Source of the DNA: Phragmites australis
Taxonomy: Eukaryota > Streptophyta > Magnoliopsida > Poales > Poaceae
Assembly: GCF_958298935.1 (NCBI RefSeq)
Contig: NC_084936.1
Span: 5,463,501 to 5,527,500 of the forward strand
Direction of reading: 5' to 3'
Length of the DNA stretch: 64,000 bases
The notes below the pieces were generated by a model. The model searched no databases, was not told the origin of the DNA, and was given only the letters and a program-made list of their open reading frames with translations. The position numbers and the translations under genes are program-made. Positions within the stretch are counted from its first letter, which is position 1, and the number at the start of each line of letters is the position of its first letter. This document shows, in pieces, positions 21,661 through 33,869 of the stretch.

Positions 21661-22997
21661 TGCTACCTGGGCCGGGACGTGCAAGGTGGTGTTTCTTTCT
21701 CTGTGGTATAAGATGCTTCCCATCGACAACAATGGTAACTACTTGCAAAACTGGGAGCCATCATTCTGTTCATTTTTACAGCATATCTGTGTTCTTCGCG
21801 TGTGTTGTGACTTTTGAATTGTGATGTGAAGACATTACGCTGTTGATGTGCATGCTGGTTGCTAATTGTACTCTTCCATCGTCCGGGAACAGAGGTTGAC
21901 GTGTTTGTATTTCTGCTACTATGCTTTGGCGTGGCTTGTGCTACTTGTAAGAATGCTCTAATAATCTAATTAGCTTCCAATGAAACCTGGACGTGGCACA
22001 AATAATTGTTCCTCTTCTCTGTTGCCTGTGGCTAACAATTGTTTCAGTGACTGCGAATTTGTTTCTGAGTTTGTGGCTAACAATTGTTCCTCTTGTGTGT
22101 TGCCTGCTTGGTACGAATGCAATTTTCAACTCTTCAGCTCTCGTTGAAATTTCGCATGATCCCGGCCCAGAAGGGGATTTATCCTTGAGCCGGCAGGTTC
22201 AAATATATATTTGAAATTCCTTTCTAGTCTGGCAGCCCGAATAGCTGTCAAAAAGACTGCTAAGATTTATAAACAAAAACCTGCCAGTTAGCACTGGGCG
22301 GTTCTTTTTAACCATGGTTGCTGGTAATTTAGCATATCTCATAAATGTGACGACAATTCCATCAAACATCAATCCATATGCACGAAAATTTACATCACTT
22401 GCAACAGCATTCCCCGAGGTATGATCACAAAGCATTGATAGACATTGCTTAAGAGGACTAGACACTGCAAATACCAGATAATACTACATGTTAAGACTTG
22501 CAACAGCTATATTCGAGAGAAAAAAAAGACTTGCAACAGCTACCGGATTGCAAGAAAAATAAAATGATAAGATTGCAAGGATCAATGCTGTAGACAGAGC
22601 TTACCTGTGGACTGTCAATATAGATGGATGTCTTTGCAGTTGCAGGATTGTGGTTTTCAGCCTCACGGCTCCAGTCATTTCCAGTACTGATGGTTAGTTT
22701 CCTTTCAGGATATATGACGCGGAGAAAAGGGCTTAAAAATATTAGCCATCGAAATGCCTTGTTACGGCGCAACCTTTTAACGAATAGAAGAGAGTAGCAA
22801 ATGTACACTAAGTGTTGTGCTCCGGTGCGCCTCTTTTCAAAAGCTGCCCACATTTCAAAGCAAATCAAAGGTGGAGATCTAGTAATCCCACTTAATTATA
22901 ATTACGAAGGTAATATGGGATGAGAGTTTTAATTTAGATGTCAAAATCCAATTGAGTAGCCCATCAGTAATCCGGAGCCAGCCCATGAGTTGCAAAG
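21661..22997. other. Duplicated NLR/RAE1 3' flank, block D2
   Basis: Matches block D1 in shortened form: 21661-21990 is like 14800-15170, 22195-22500 like parts of 15960-16830, and 22560-22820 like 17140-17410 (RAE1 exon plus intron). An internal deletion relative to D1 removed the RAE1 last exon. Confidence 0.65.
22605..22677 (-). pseudogene. RAE1: RAE1 penultimate-exon fragment
   Basis: Minus strand, encodes DWSREAENHNPATAKTSIYI and ends SPQ before GTAAGC. Same exon as 17185-17265, but the first residues (VCY) and the acceptor are deleted, and no terminal exon follows. A second RAE1 relic carried along by the NLR array. Confidence 0.8.
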
Positions 22998-23343
22998 TAG
23001 GGAAGTCTGCTCTTTTAATGTAGGGAAGTCTCTGCAAGAATTTAGTCAGCTAATCAAGCTAAGGACATTTGTAGTATGTTGGAGTTTCTATTGTTTATTC
23101 GACTTGGAAGAAAGATAGAGAGCTGAGGACCTTCAAAGTTACGTGGGAACTTTGATATCTACATGCAAACCTTCGTCATCTATGTATCCATGACTGGCAT
23201 GATGATTTCCCATGGTGTCAGCCTTTGTCAATGGATTCATGGTGCCACACTGCTCGCTGTAGCCTCCAGAAGCTCCACATCACATTCTGTTTCATCGACA
23301 AGGTGCAAAACTGGATGAGCTCACTTGGGAATCTCAAGGAATT

Positions 23344-23539
23344 TTTTTTCACAAACGACGCAGGAGAACTGCGTGTCATTATATTAAGTAAAGAAAAAAC
23401 TCGAAAGACAAGTTAAATTACAATACCGTTCCAACAGCCGAGTTAGTTATAGGTGATTTAGCGCGCCACAAACTTAATAAACGACCAAGATCTAGAGCTC
23501 AATCTAATAAGGCCCGCTACTGAGCCACACCACCTAAAC
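23344..23539 (-). mobile_element. 5'-truncated LINE 3' end
   Basis: About 196 bp on the minus strand ending in a short poly-A (T-run at 23344-23349). The last part reads AATGACACGCAGTTCTCCTG, a 3'-end sequence style seen in grass L1-type LINEs. Flanked by a perfect 13-bp direct repeat ATCTCAAGGAATT (23331-23343 and 23540-23552), the TSD of target-primed reverse transcription. It is inserted in the LRR coding sequence of pseudogene C. Confidence 0.75.
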
Positions 23540-23554
23540 ATCTCAAGGAATTAT

Positions 23555-23918
23555 TGTTAGATGCATAAGAAAGCCTTAGACAATATCATTAGCCCTAAAT
23601 CAAACACCAATTTGATGCGGAAGCGTGAACACGTACCGGAGCCTGGAGAACCCATTCGGTTCTCGATCAGTTGCTGCAATGGCGACGATCTTCGAGTCGA
23701 TTCAGCGCTCTTTAGGATCGGGAAGAGATTTTAGGGCGTTTGGGACCTCACGGGTTTTTCATACACACCGAGAGGCGCCGGGACCCTTTATTTATCTTGC
23801 ACTGCTCGACTCGGGACCGCAACCAAGAGTTGGTTGCGCCTCCGATCATGGCGCGTACGGAATCGCTGATATTTCGGTCTCGTTAGTTAGGATACGTTAG
23901 CCGAGATCAATTCCAACA
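23555..23918 (-). repeat. Copia-1 3' LTR
   Basis: 364 bp, TGTTGGAATTGATC ... CATCTAACA on the minus strand. Differs from the 5' LTR at five sites in the middle portion (all transitions except one A/T). Confidence 0.95.
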
Positions 23919-23929
23919 TTCTCCCCCTT
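23919..23929 (-). other. Copia-1 polypurine tract
   Basis: AAGGGGGAGAA on the minus strand immediately before the TG of the 3' LTR; identical tract in Copia-2 (58705-58715). Confidence 0.9.
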
Positions 23930-24203
23930 GATCGTAAGGCTACCATCATAAGCCCACTCTCAATGATATAATACACCAAGGCTAAAGATTACAGCGGCTA
24001 ATAAAATACCACTGAAACCCAAAAACCCATAGCACACTATTTCATCTTGAAATGGAAAAAATCATTATTCCTAATGGGAGTTGGTTTGCATTATAGTCCT
24101 CTTATCCAGAATCATAGGCTTTCCAATAACCCCATGCCGGCAACATGATCAAAAAAATATAGGGTGGTAAGCCTTTAGTAAGCGGATCCGCAAGCATTGA
24201 CTT

Positions 24204-24481
24204 AGTACTTATATGCTTGACACTTATTGTCTGATCCTGGATTCTATCTTTCACAACATGATACTTAATGTCGATGTGTTTGACAGCACCACTCGACTTG
24301 TTGTTACTTGTATAGAAAACTGCGGGTTGATTATCGCAATATAGTACTTATATGCTTGACACTTATTGTCTGATCCTGGATTCTATCTTTCACAACATGA
24401 TACTTAATGTCGATGTGTTTGGCAGCACCACTCGATTTGTTGTTACTTGTATAGAAAACTACGGGTTGATTATCGCAATAT
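24204..24481. repeat. 139-bp tandem duplication at the end of Copia-1 pol
   Basis: Units 24204-24342 and 24343-24481 differ at only a few sites. Because 139 is not a multiple of three, translation entering the extra unit shifts frame and stops (ISTILR then TAA at 24331). Copia-2 has a single unit, so the duplication is private to Copia-1 or its source copy. Confidence 0.9.
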
Positions 24482-27400
24482 AATGTAAGTGGTTTTGCAA
24501 TGCTGTCGACCACTCTTAGTCCCGGGATAAAGTTCTTTAGCCATACAGTCTGCCCGGTAGCCTCATAACATGCCACAAATTCAGCTTGCATCGTTGAAGA
24601 TGCTGTAAGTGTCTGCTTGGAGCTTAACCACGAGATAGCTCCTCCAGCGAGGGTGAAGATATAACTTGACGTGGATTTCTTAGTGTCTACACACCCCGCA
24701 AAGTCTGCATCTGAATAACCAATGACTTCAAGGTTATCGGATTCTCTAAATGTGAGCATGTAGTTCTTAGTGCCTTGCAAATAGCGAAGGACTTTCTTAA
24801 CGACTTTCCAGTGGTCCGGTCCTGGATTTGATTGATATCTGCCAAGCATCCCGGTCACGAAAGCTAAGTCAAGACGCGTACATACTTGAGCGTACATGAT
24901 ACTTCCGACAGCTAAAGCATAAGGAACCGTCTTCATTTGATCAATCTCATATTGGTTCCTTGGACACTGATATGTCCCAAACTTATCGCCCTTAACAATA
25001 GGAGCAGGCGTGGCAGAGCACTTATGCATATTGTATTTCTTTAGTACTCTGTCAATGTATGCCTTTTGAGACAAACCTAATGCTCCTTTGGACCGATCTC
25101 GATGAATTTCAATGCCAAGAACATAAGAGGTTTCACCGAGATCCTTCATATCGAAATTAGAGGAAAGAAAACTCTTGGTCTCAAACAACATATCCTTATC
25201 ACTGCTGGCCAATAAGATGTCATCCACATAAAGAACTAAGATGGTGAATTTCCCCCCTTTAAACTTTATATAAATGCAGTTATCAACTTCATTTTCTTTA
25301 AAGCCAAAATTTATGATGACTTTGTCAAACTTGAGATGCCACTGTCTAGACGCTTGTTTTAGACCATAAATTGATTTCTTAAGGCGACATCCCAAATGTT
25401 CATTGTCTTTCATGACAAAACCTTCTGGCTGAGTCATGTAAACATTTTCTTCCAAGTCACCATTAAGGAATGCCGTTTTTACATCCATCTGATGCAACTC
25501 TAAATCATAATGCGCTGTGAGCGCCATAATTATACTGAAAGAATCTTTACTTGATACAGGAGAGAAAGTTTTATTATAATCGATTCCTTCTCTTTGCGAG
25601 AAGCCTTTAGCTACGAGCCTTGCTTTGAACCTTTCGATGTTCCCATTAGAGTCATGTTTTGTTTTGTAGACCCATTTACAGCCTACTGTTTTGGCTCCAT
25701 CAGGAATTTCTACTAGGTCCCATACATCATTATCGCTCATAGATTTTAATTCGTCATTCATGGCATTAAGCCACTCACACGAATGCTTACTCATCATGGC
25801 TTCTTTATATGAGTTGAGATCTTCTGTCTTCCCTATGTCATTAACATCCTCATTCATATATACAACATAATCGTTCGAGATGGCAGGTCTCCTGTCACGC
25901 TGTGATCTCCTGATCGGTTCATTATGGACTGCAGGACAAGGACTGGGTACTGCAGGGGACTGCTGAGGCTCATCGTTAGGTATATCATTAGGAATTTCAG
26001 AGACCTCAACAGGGGGTGTACTGACGTTAGTTTCTACTGAAGGTGCAACCACATGAGGCACAGGGATGTGTGACTCTTGTATCAGTGGAGTAGGAACATA
26101 AACCCGTTTTTCTTCAAGATCAACTTCCCTTGACTCCATATCCCCGTTTTCAAGAAACACAGCATGTCTTGTTTCTACGAACTTAGTGATCCTATCTGGA
26201 CAGTAAAAACGATATCCCTTTGATCTTTCTAGATATCCGATAAAGTGACAACTAACTGTCTTAGGATCTAATTTCCCAATATGTGGATTAAAGACTTTAG
26301 CTTTAGCTGCACAGCCCCACACGCGTAAATACTTTAAAGAGGGTTTTCTTCCAGTCCATAATTCATATGGTGTTTTTGGAACTGATTTACTGGGAACCCG
26401 ATTAAGAATGTGTGTGGCTGTCTTAAGTGCCTCCATCCACAGTCCAACTGGTAAACTAGAATAGTTGAGCATACTTCGCACCATGTCCATAAGCGTGCGG
26501 TTGCGTCGCTCAGCTACCCCGTTTTGCTGAGGTTCACCAGGTGTAGAATATTGGGCTACTATACTATTTTCCTGAAGGAATCTGGCAAAAGGACCAGGGA
26601 TTTGCCCATATGTGGCATGCCTCCCATAATATTCTCCCCCGCGATCCGATCTCACTACTTTAATCTTTAGGTTGTGCTGATTTTCTACTTCAGCCTTAAA
26701 TATCTTAAATTTATCGAGAGATTCAGATCGATCTTTAATGGGGTACATATAACCGTAACGGGAGAAGTCATCAGTGAAGGTAATGAAAGAATCAAAACCG
26801 TCAACTGATGTCACAGGAAAAGGACCATATATGTCCATGTGAATTAATTCTAATAATCCTGTGCTCCGAGTGGCCCCTTTCTTTATTTGCTTAATGTATT
26901 TTTCTTTAATGCAATCTATGCAGTGGTCAGAGTCAGAAAAGTCTAAGGGTTGGAGAATCTCTTCCTTAATGAGACGCTCCATTCTCCCCCTCGAAATGTG
27001 GCCTAAACGACAATGCCACAGTTTCGAAGAAGTCTCATTAATTGTACTTCTCTTTCTCTTATGGCTTACATCATAGACATTCATCGTCACAGAGGATTCA
27101 TTAAGAGGAAGCATATAAAGTTTGTCTTGTCGGATGGCAAGACCAATAACATCTGAATTAAATTTAAGAATGCATTTATTGTCTCCGAAATTACAATGAA
27201 AACCATCATCACCTAACATCGAAACTGAAATGAGATTCCTCCTCATAGAAGGAACATAAACTACATTATTTAATCTAAGAGTGAAGCCACTATTAAGAAC
27301 TAATGGAAGGGATCCGATAGCTTCAACTTGAGCTTCCTTCCCATTGACCACTCTAAGACTTCGCTCCCCCTTTCTTAATGTTCTCGCGGTAAGGAATCCC

Positions 27401-28560
27401 TGTAAGGAGTTGGTAACGTGCATAGTGGCACCTGAGTCAATCCACCATGAATTGAGGGAAAAATCAGCATAGAGTGATTCATCAATGAATGTTATGAAAT
27501 CATTACCCTTCTTTGCAAGCCACTTCAGGAAACCAACACAGTCCTTTTGGTAGTGGTCCTTCTTGTGGCAGAAGTGGCATCCGTCATCTTTAGATTCTTG
27601 AGAGGCAGAAGCAGAAGGAGCAGATGCCCTGAGCGCCCTCTGTGTTGCCTTGTCGTGTTTAGCGACGAAATGCAACTTCTTCTTAGACTTGAAATCCCCT
27701 TGGAATTTTCTTTTATTCTTGGGGCTGCGTATTTGATTCACAAAATCTTTATTTTCAGCTCTCACCCTCTCTTCCTCTTGGACGCACATTGCGATCAAGT
27801 CGCTCATGCTCCACTTCTCTTTCTGAGTGTTGTAATTTATCTTAAAACGAGTAAACTCAGGAGGGGTAGAGGTCATAATGAAGTGGACAAGGAAACCCTC
27901 AGAGATTTCCACATCCATGCCCTTGAGTTTGGCAGCCATATCTGTCATCATCATGATGTGTTCTCTTATGCCACCGGACCCATAATTATACTTAGTGTTG
28001 AGGAGCTTCTGAATCAGTGTACTGGCATAAACCTTGGAGGTGCCTTTAAATTGCTCCTCCACAGATGCCAAGTATGTCTTAGCTTTTTCTGAGTTTGGGA
28101 TTGCTCCCCTTATAGCATCTGATATTGAGTTCCTCATTATCATAAGAGACATGCGGTTGGACCGCTCCCACTTCTCAGAAAGTGCATCATAAGTTTTCTT
28201 TAATTCATCATAATTTTCCACGCCAATGGCGGGAGCTGTGGGAGCGTCAACCCTGAGTGCATAGTCCAGGTCTAAAACACCAAGGACAACAGTCACCTTA
28301 GCTTTCCAAGCAGGAAAATTATTGCCCGTAAGTTGCTCTATGCCGTCAATAGTGGCGGCAATAGAGGAAGCGTTAAGAGCTGGAGAGAAGAATTGGGCCA
28401 GATTAGTAAATTTATCATAAGGAAATAATTTGCATGAAAATAACCCTACGTTGGTCTGATTAAAATCGTGCAAAAATAAAACTCCAATCCGCATCACCGT
28501 TGGGCAGAAAACGGAAAAGAATTTAAATAAATACATAAAATAGCACATAATTACAGTCAA
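24331..28560 (-). CDS. Copia-1 gag-pol polyprotein, 1409 codons, C-terminus truncated
   Basis: Single open frame with all copia domains in order: gag/UBN2 (about 70-280), zinc knuckle [14 protein letters not shown] (328-341), aspartic protease DSGAT (375-379), integrase with [15 protein letters not shown] and CIDC zinc site, core motifs VRSDRGGEY and [17 protein letters not shown] with [16 protein letters not shown] and catalytic YVDDILLAS, RNase H with YSDADFAGC and [10 protein letters not shown]. The polyprotein makes cDNA and integrates it in the nucleus. The first Met is uncertain; the frame is open upstream of M23. The last 30 or so residues seen in Copia-2 (the RNase H end) are lost through the 139-bp duplication, so autonomy is doubtful although everything else looks intact. 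Confidence 0.9.
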   Translation of the reverse strand: MTVIMCYFMYLFKFFSVFCPTVMRIGVLFLHDFNQTNVGLFSCKLFPYDKFTNLAQFFSPALNASSIAATIDGIEQLTGNNFPAWKAKVTVVLGVLDLDYALRVDAPTAPAIGVENYDELKKTYDALSEKWERSNRMSLMIMRNSISDAIRGAIPNSEKAKTYLASVEEQFKGTSKVYASTLIQKLLNTKYNYGSGGIREHIMMMTDMAAKLKGMDVEISEGFLVHFIMTSTPPEFTRFKINYNTQKEKWSMSDLIAMCVQEEERVRAENKDFVNQIRSPKNKRKFQGDFKSKKKLHFVAKHDKATQRALRASAPSASASQESKDDGCHFCHKKDHYQKDCVGFLKWLAKKGNDFITFIDESLYADFSLNSWWIDSGATMHVTNSLQGFLTARTLRKGERSLRVVNGKEAQVEAIGSLPLVLNSGFTLRLNNVVYVPSMRRNLISVSMLGDDGFHCNFGDNKCILKFNSDVIGLAIRQDKLYMLPLNESSVTMNVYDVSHKRKRSTINETSSKLWHCRLGHISRGRMERLIKEEILQPLDFSDSDHCIDCIKEKYIKQIKKGATRSTGLLELIHMDIYGPFPVTSVDGFDSFITFTDDFSRYGYMYPIKDRSESLDKFKIFKAEVENQHNLKIKVVRSDRGGEYYGRHATYGQIPGPFARFLQENSIVAQYSTPGEPQQNGVAERRNRTLMDMVRSMLNYSSLPVGLWMEALKTATHILNRVPSKSVPKTPYELWTGRKPSLKYLRVWGCAAKAKVFNPHIGKLDPKTVSCHFIGYLERSKGYRFYCPDRITKFVETRHAVFLENGDMESREVDLEEKRVYVPTPLIQESHIPVPHVVAPSVETNVSTPPVEVSEIPNDIPNDEPQQSPAVPSPCPAVHNEPIRRSQRDRRPAISNDYVVYMNEDVNDIGKTEDLNSYKEAMMSKHSCEWLNAMNDELKSMSDNDVWDLVEIPDGAKTVGCKWVYKTKHDSNGNIERFKARLVAKGFSQREGIDYNKTFSPVSSKDSFSIIMALTAHYDLELHQMDVKTAFLNGDLEENVYMTQPEGFVMKDNEHLGCRLKKSIYGLKQASRQWHLKFDKVIINFGFKENEVDNCIYIKFKGGKFTILVLYVDDILLASSDKDMLFETKSFLSSNFDMKDLGETSYVLGIEIHRDRSKGALGLSQKAYIDRVLKKYNMHKCSATPAPIVKGDKFGTYQCPRNQYEIDQMKTVPYALAVGSIMYAQVCTRLDLAFVTGMLGRYQSNPGPDHWKVVKKVLRYLQGTKNYMLTFRESDNLEVIGYSDADFAGCVDTKKSTSSYIFTLAGGAISWLSSKQTLTASSTMQAEFVACYEATGQTVWLKNFIPGLRVVDSIAKPLTLYCDNQPVVFYTSNNKSSGAAKHIDIKYHVVKDRIQDQTISVKHISTILR

Positions 28561-29900
28561 CTTTGGTCAGAAAGTAATTATGAACCTATATAAATTGATC
28601 GTAAAATTCTCCGGAAAAATCTTCCCGTTGGATCCAATTCGACCAGAGAATTAACAATAATATTTTATGCATTAATCATCATTAACTTTGGGCTATTTGC
28701 ATTAAATATTCCAGTGCATAAATGGAAAAAACGTTAGAAATCACTGAAAATTCCAAATAAATGGAAAAGCCCAAAACTTTAAAGAAAACAGCCCAAAACG
28801 GCATTTCGACCTGGCTCGGCCCAGACCTGTGCACGCTACCATTCGGCCCAAAAAGGGACTTTTCGGCCCATGTAGCATGCGGCCCAATAGAGAATGCAGC
28901 CCAGTAGACGCGATCGGCCTAGAAGACAGCGCGCGGCCCAGCTCCTCGCTTGCGCGCCGGCCCGACCGAGTGCTCTCGGTTTATCCCAGCCGTTCAAGGC
29001 AATCCAACGGCTGACCGAAGAAAGTGCCTGGGATAAAAATGCCGTCGGCCGAAAAAAAAACCCTAACCCTAATCCATTTTCCTTTCTCTCCCAAAAAATC
29101 CGCCCGACTCGAGAGAGAGCGGCGGCTCATGAGTTCGCCGGCGACGGAAACCGCCGGCCGTGAGAGAAAGAGAGAGACAGTGGCGATCATGGCCGCCCGA
29201 GAGAGAAGAGTGATGAGCGCGCGGCGAGGGGAGGAGCCCCGTCCCGCGGAGGAGGCGAGGAAAAACCGGAAGAACCTCGCGCGCGCACGAGGAAGATCCC
29301 GCCGGAGGAGAGCTCCGACGAGCACGAACTGGGCGCCGGAGCTGTAAGTCCCCCCCCCCCTTCCTTACTATTGCTCTGTGTTCTAAGAAAAGGGCTAAGG
29401 GTTCGGGATTTGGGGAAACTTGGGGTTTAGGGTTCGGATTTGGGGGGGGGGGGGGGCATTGGGGATTTCTTAGGGTTTTTCTTAATTTCCCCAATTCCCC
29501 TCCTTCTAATTGCTTTAGGGAGCATTATTTGCTTAATCTCGAGTAGGATCTCCCCAAACCGAGCCAACCCATGCAACACAAACACATATATATGTATAAA
29601 CACGATTAAATCATGACAAAATGGCTCTAATCCGAGACATAAAACCCTAATGCACATTAATCCGAGTCTAATTGAGGCTAATTATCATTTAAACATACTC
29701 AATTAGGGTTGATCCGAGACATAAACAGCCTAAAACATGAATAGGAGCATTGATCTGAGCCTAATTCATCTTAAAAACATGATTTAAAGCTAATTGATGT
29801 AGACCGAAAACAATTAGGCCAGTTTGATCAAAAGATGACATCAACCGAATATGATCTAGTCTAATTAAGGTCTAAAAGCGGTCTGATTAGGGCTAAAGGT
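28561..29900 (-). other. Copia-1 long 5' leader
   Basis: About 1.3 kb between PBS and the gag ORF. It is GC-rich in 28800-29350, with several compositional ORFs on both strands, homopolymer runs (C at 29350-29360, G at 29442-29456) and a short telomere-like CCCTAACCCTAA (29062-29073). Similar in length and style to the Copia-2 leader, but diverged from it in the GC-rich part. Nothing in it resembles a gene. Confidence 0.6.
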
Positions 29901-29913
29901 GGCTCTGATGCCA
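29901..29913 (-). other. Copia-1 primer-binding site
   Basis: TGGCATCAGAGCC on the minus strand, one base inside the 5' LTR; complementary to the 3' end of initiator Met tRNA apart from minor changes. Confidence 0.85.
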
Positions 29914-29914
29914 A

Positions 29915-30278
29915 TGTTAGATGCATAAGAAAGCCTTAGACAATATCATTAGCCCTAAATCAAACACCAATTTGATGCGGAAGCGTGAACACGTACCAGA
30001 GCCTGGAGAACCCATTCGGTTCTCGATCAGTTGCTGCAATGGCGACGATCTTCGAGTTGATTCAGCGCTCTTTAGGACCGGGAAGAGTTTTTAGGGCGTT
30101 TGGGACCTCACGGGTTTTTCATACACACCGAGAGGCGCCGGGACCCTTTATTTATCTTGCGCTGCTCGACTCGGGACCGCAACCAAGAGTTGGTTGCGCC
30201 TCCGATCATGGCGCGTACGGAATCGCTGATATTTCGGTCTCGTTAGTTAGGATACGTTAGCCGAGATCAATTCCAACA
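29915..30278 (-). repeat. Copia-1 5' LTR
   Basis: 364 bp, same ends as the 3' LTR. Directly followed on the plus strand by the TSD ATTAT and the resumed LRR pseudogene. Confidence 0.95.
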
Positions 30279-31109
30279 ATTATAACTACATATCTACTGT
30301 ATGGGACCAGAAGATCTTGAAATCCTTGGAGCAATTCCTAGTCTACTTTCTCTCCAACTAGTCACTTTGTGTGGCACCAATGGATGAATCATCTTCAGAG
30401 GCAACAAAGGATTCAGAAATCTGAAAAATTTCTCCCTGTATATCATGAGTTGTGGGACCGCACTGGAGATTGAAGCAGGATCAATTCCAAAGGTTGAGCA
30501 CCTCAAGTTCCGGTTTTTGTGTGCATAAGGTGGAATGCCGGAATGGTGCTAGTAATTTCGGCATACAACTCCTCTCCACCGTCACCAAGGTTGTGGTAGT
30601 TATTAGAGGCTACTGCCTCTTTGAAGATTTTTACAATCCGGCAGATACGGATGATGTCATTGTCAAATCTGTTGCAAGCACAACACCATTCAAGATGCCG
30701 TTGAGACACTTCCCAACCGTCCCAGTATCATTTTCGGAACAGAGGATGATAGGATGATGGTTACTGTAAGCATTTCGAATTCGTAAGTTCTCTCGGAATT
30801 GCAGGCACAGATCATTACTTCACCCTCTCAGTTGCCAACTTGCAACTACTCCTCTACCTGTTTCTTCCATCAAGAAAATACAGAGGCGTTCAATTAAATA
30901 ACCCCTTACTTGTGGCTCTCTTGTTTGTGTTCTGTTTTCACTTTTGTTCTAGTGTTTGGAGCGGATCAATCAAAAGTTTGGAGTACCAACCGAGTGGCTC
31001 GAAAAAATACCAAACTGAAGAGGCACATACAAAGCAAGTAACAATGTGTCGCGTTTGGGAGTGCTGGTAAGTATAATTTTTCTCCACCCAACAACTTGCT
31101 GTTCCCTAT

Positions 31110-31690
31110 TGTAGAAATTATTGTGCTTGAGTTACTTGTATTGATCTTAGGCTGGTGGCCTTATATACATGAACAAGCACTTGATCGTGCATAACCGAGA
31201 TCCTATCCAGCAGGAGATAAAGCTCCCTGCATGCAGGTGTGTACGTTAGCTCAACTGATGGATCCTAAAGACTAGGAGCTAGCTGACTAAGTGTATACAG
31301 GGTTACAAATATCGTTGGTAACAGCTCGGTTTATAAAAGCGGTGCGGAACGTGCACCGCTTTTAAAAACCGAGCGGTTACTGACTAAATTTAAATTTAAA
31401 ATTAAAAAATAAAAAATTTGACAAAATTCGACCGATTTCTATAAAATTCTACCAAGTTCTATCGAATTACTGTACAGTTACTGTGGTAACCATGATTACC
31501 GCCGCCGAGCGGTTTTCGAAAATAAAATACATTTGTAAATCTTGAGTGTACAATAGAAGCGCTGCTTCAACACCCCCGCAATCATAGCGAGATGCAAAGA
31601 CTGGAGAATAGGTCCCAGTTCAGTAGGAAACTTCCGATCTCCACTATCTATTGTCTTTGATCGTAGGGCTGGGATGTAAAGTTGCTCCCC
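31110..31690 (-). mobile_element. Probable copia LTR with fragment of internal 3' end
   Basis: On the minus strand: TGTTGAAGCAGCGCTTCTAT ... CAATAATTTCTACA, 31110-31572 (463 bp, TG...CA), preceded by a G-rich tract (31573-31580) like a polypurine tract and then about 100 bp of internal sequence. It interrupts the NLR-type 3' flank just after pseudogene C. No second LTR or TSD was found, so the element is truncated. A TATA-like TATATA lies near 31163. Confidence 0.5.
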
Positions 31691-31945
31691 CTAAAATTAA
31701 AAAGCTAATTAATGTCACTCTATAAATTACGTTATTTACCACCCCTAAATTGAAGGGGCTAATTCTTAATATCTACACAAATTACCGGATCAGTCATGAT
31801 CTAAAATTGGGCCGCCTAAATTTTAGGGACCAATACTTTTTTTTACAAATTAATTTATTCAATTGCTTTCCCTATTCTACTTCCCATCAAGACCTTTCCT
31901 ACTCTTCCGTTCCTTGCTTGACCACTAGTTCAAGAATCAAGTCTC

Positions 31946-31983
<38 letters not shown>

Positions 31984-33869
31984 GCAGCAAAATAGATAGC
32001 AGATCACCCTGATGGCCAGCAAAATAGATAGCAAAACACGATCAGAGAGGATGGGAACACCGCAGAACTCGATAAGGACGAAGCAATCCTCTAGGGTTCT
32101 CTGGACTCACCAGCGGAAACACAAAAACTCTTAGGATTCAATTAACTCAAAACTAAACATGACTCCTAATTAAACATGTCGAACTATCCTTGATCTCCAC
32201 ATGCATGGAACCAATGATTTAACATATTTTCTTGGCGCCATTGCTTCTTCCCTCTTGACTCTTCTCTTGCGCAGTTCAGCTCCTTAAAAATTAATTTGCA
32301 TGGCATAATAGTAGCAGCAGCCAGTGTATCCACCTTCTTGTTTTGATTCACAAATATAGGCATCGAATCGAACATCACGTCCTTCCCGAGCTGCCACGCT
32401 ATCTCTGGGAGATGATTCCATCTCCATGATCTCTCTTGGAGGTTGTATAACCCATAGTATCGTTATGTCGCCAATCATTCACGTAAGAGTTTTTCTCGGT
32501 TCTCTTGAGATCGGGTTTTCTCTTAATCATAATATCAATTTCTTTTATTTATAATCAATTTGTGTCGCCCTGCTAATCCATCAATGTTCCTCGGCTTCGA
32601 CCTCTCCGATATGTTCTCCCATGCCGCGACGCTCATCGGACCGCACCACACCAACCCCCCCCCCCCGTCTGCGGCCTTTCAAGCGCCTTGTATACATATC
32701 TTAAACACACCAGATCATCATCATGGTCCGTGAGAATGAGGTTCTCGCTATGTGCCCTTCCATGCTACAATGCTAGCGCTCGTAGTAACACCATCATCGA
32801 CAAGGTCGCCGTCTCTCCAGACAATGGCTTGAAACCATGTTGCTCATACTGGTGGCCACGCTAACTATCACTCCGAGTTAGTACCTTCATTCACCCGCCA
32901 ATCAACCTAGCTATGTGCAAGCGTGTGCTCATAGTGGTGCTTATACCCTCATCCACAGCTATGATCACAGTCACTTGCTCTCCGCTACCACGGCAACAAC
33001 AGGGCTATCGTACACTTGAGCAAACACAATCATCCACTTGAGCAAACTCCTCTTGTTTTACTCCATCTGAGCACCTGCACTGCTCATGCTACAAGTGCCG
33101 GGTAATGTTGACAAGAATCCAACTGTTATGGTAAAATAGTATTAGTCTCCGGTATGATTCTATCTCTAGGATTTATTGAAATCCAAGTCCCTATAAAATC
33201 TATATAAACAGACCACGATACTCAATATTATAAAATATATTCATCTTTCTACAGTAATAATACTCTAATTAGCTTTCAATAAACCTGGATGTAGCACAAT
33301 TGTCTCTCTGGGCGTGAATGCCATTACGTATTTCTCGGCTCTTGCTGAATTCTGGCATGTCAGCTATCCATAACTGCCTACATTCATACATAGCTCTACA
33401 GGAAGCCCCATAAATCCCAGTGGTGACGCCAAGCCCAGACCAAGACTTATGAATAAACCAACGGTTTCAAATTCATATTCAGATTTATAATTTGAAATCC
33501 TTTTGTAGAGTGGAAGCGAGCTGTTCAAAATTACTTGCAAGATCTAGAAACAAAAACCTGCCGGTGAGCACCGGCTGCCGTTGCCTGGCAAAGGCATGAA
33601 ATATTGCCAAATAAGGTTCTTTTTTATCCTGGTCACTAGTTATTTAGCATATCTCAGCATGTCACACTAATCCCATCAGATATTGATCCACATTCGCGAA
33701 AATTTACATCACCTGCAACAGACTCACTCGAATATGCGCTGATCTGACTGAGCAGCGCCATATGCCCATGCAACCTACTTAAGAGGACTAGGCATTGCAA
33801 ACAGGTAGCACATGTTAAGACTTACGAAGTCCCTATCATCAGTGACTATATTCCTAACACCTTCTTAAA
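31691..33869. other. Duplicated NLR/RAE1 3' flank, block D3
   Basis: Matches D1 and D4: 31920-32030 (with a poly-A run expanded to about 33 at 31949-31981), 32085-32480 like 42420-42800, 32570-33110 like 42900-43480, 33250-33840 like 15750-16860 and 43690-44290. Homology stops at 33845, before the RAE1 exons. Short minus-strand ORFs repeated at 32184 and 42450 reflect shared ancestry rather than a recognised gene. Confidence 0.6.

Larger units (their letters stand above)
23555..30278 (-). mobile_element. Copia-1: near-complete Ty1/copia element, 6724 bp
   Basis: Flanked by a perfect 5-bp TSD ATTAT (23550-23554 and 30279-30283). Two 364-bp LTRs, PBS, PPT and one long gag-pol ORF, all in minus orientation. 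LTRs differ at 5 of 364 sites (1.4%). Under the usual grass LTR rate of 1.3e-8 per site per year this is roughly half a million years; that age is an inference. It landed in the second TSD copy of the LINE insertion, so it is younger than the LINE. Same family as Copia-2 (52652-59079). Confidence 0.95.
23020..31075 (+). pseudogene. NLR pseudogene C: LRR region split by LINE and copia insertions
   Basis: Two LRR pieces in register: 23020-23343 (EFSQLIKLRT-like, then a segment with DSWCHTARCSLQKL, ending at LGNLKE) and 30279-31075 (GPEDLEILGAIPSLL-like through FGIQLLSTVTK, intron CTCTCGGAATTGCAG, tail-exon relic from about 30953). With the inserts removed the halves abut at the equivalent of NLR-1 residue about 500 of exon 2, with stops and frameshifts in both. 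CC and NB-ARC are absent. Its 3' half is the nearest relative of pseudogene A. Confidence 0.8.

Noticed and set aside
27547..28092. 181-codon plus-strand ORF, repeated at 54879-55424 minus
   Set aside because: It is the antisense shadow of the conserved copia gag in both elements, with no independent support.
29062..29073. Telomere-like CCCTAACCCTAA
   Set aside because: Only two units, inside a retrotransposon leader; not an interstitial telomere.
29024..29494. Overlapping ORFs in the GC-rich copia leader
   Set aside because: Low-complexity Arg/Pro/Ser composition in both strands; the corresponding leader of Copia-2 does not conserve them.
32184..32478. Minus-strand ORF shared with 42450-42765 (MPIFVNQNKKVD)
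   Set aside because: Shared because the flanks are duplicated; surrounding frames are broken and the peptide resembles no family I recognise.
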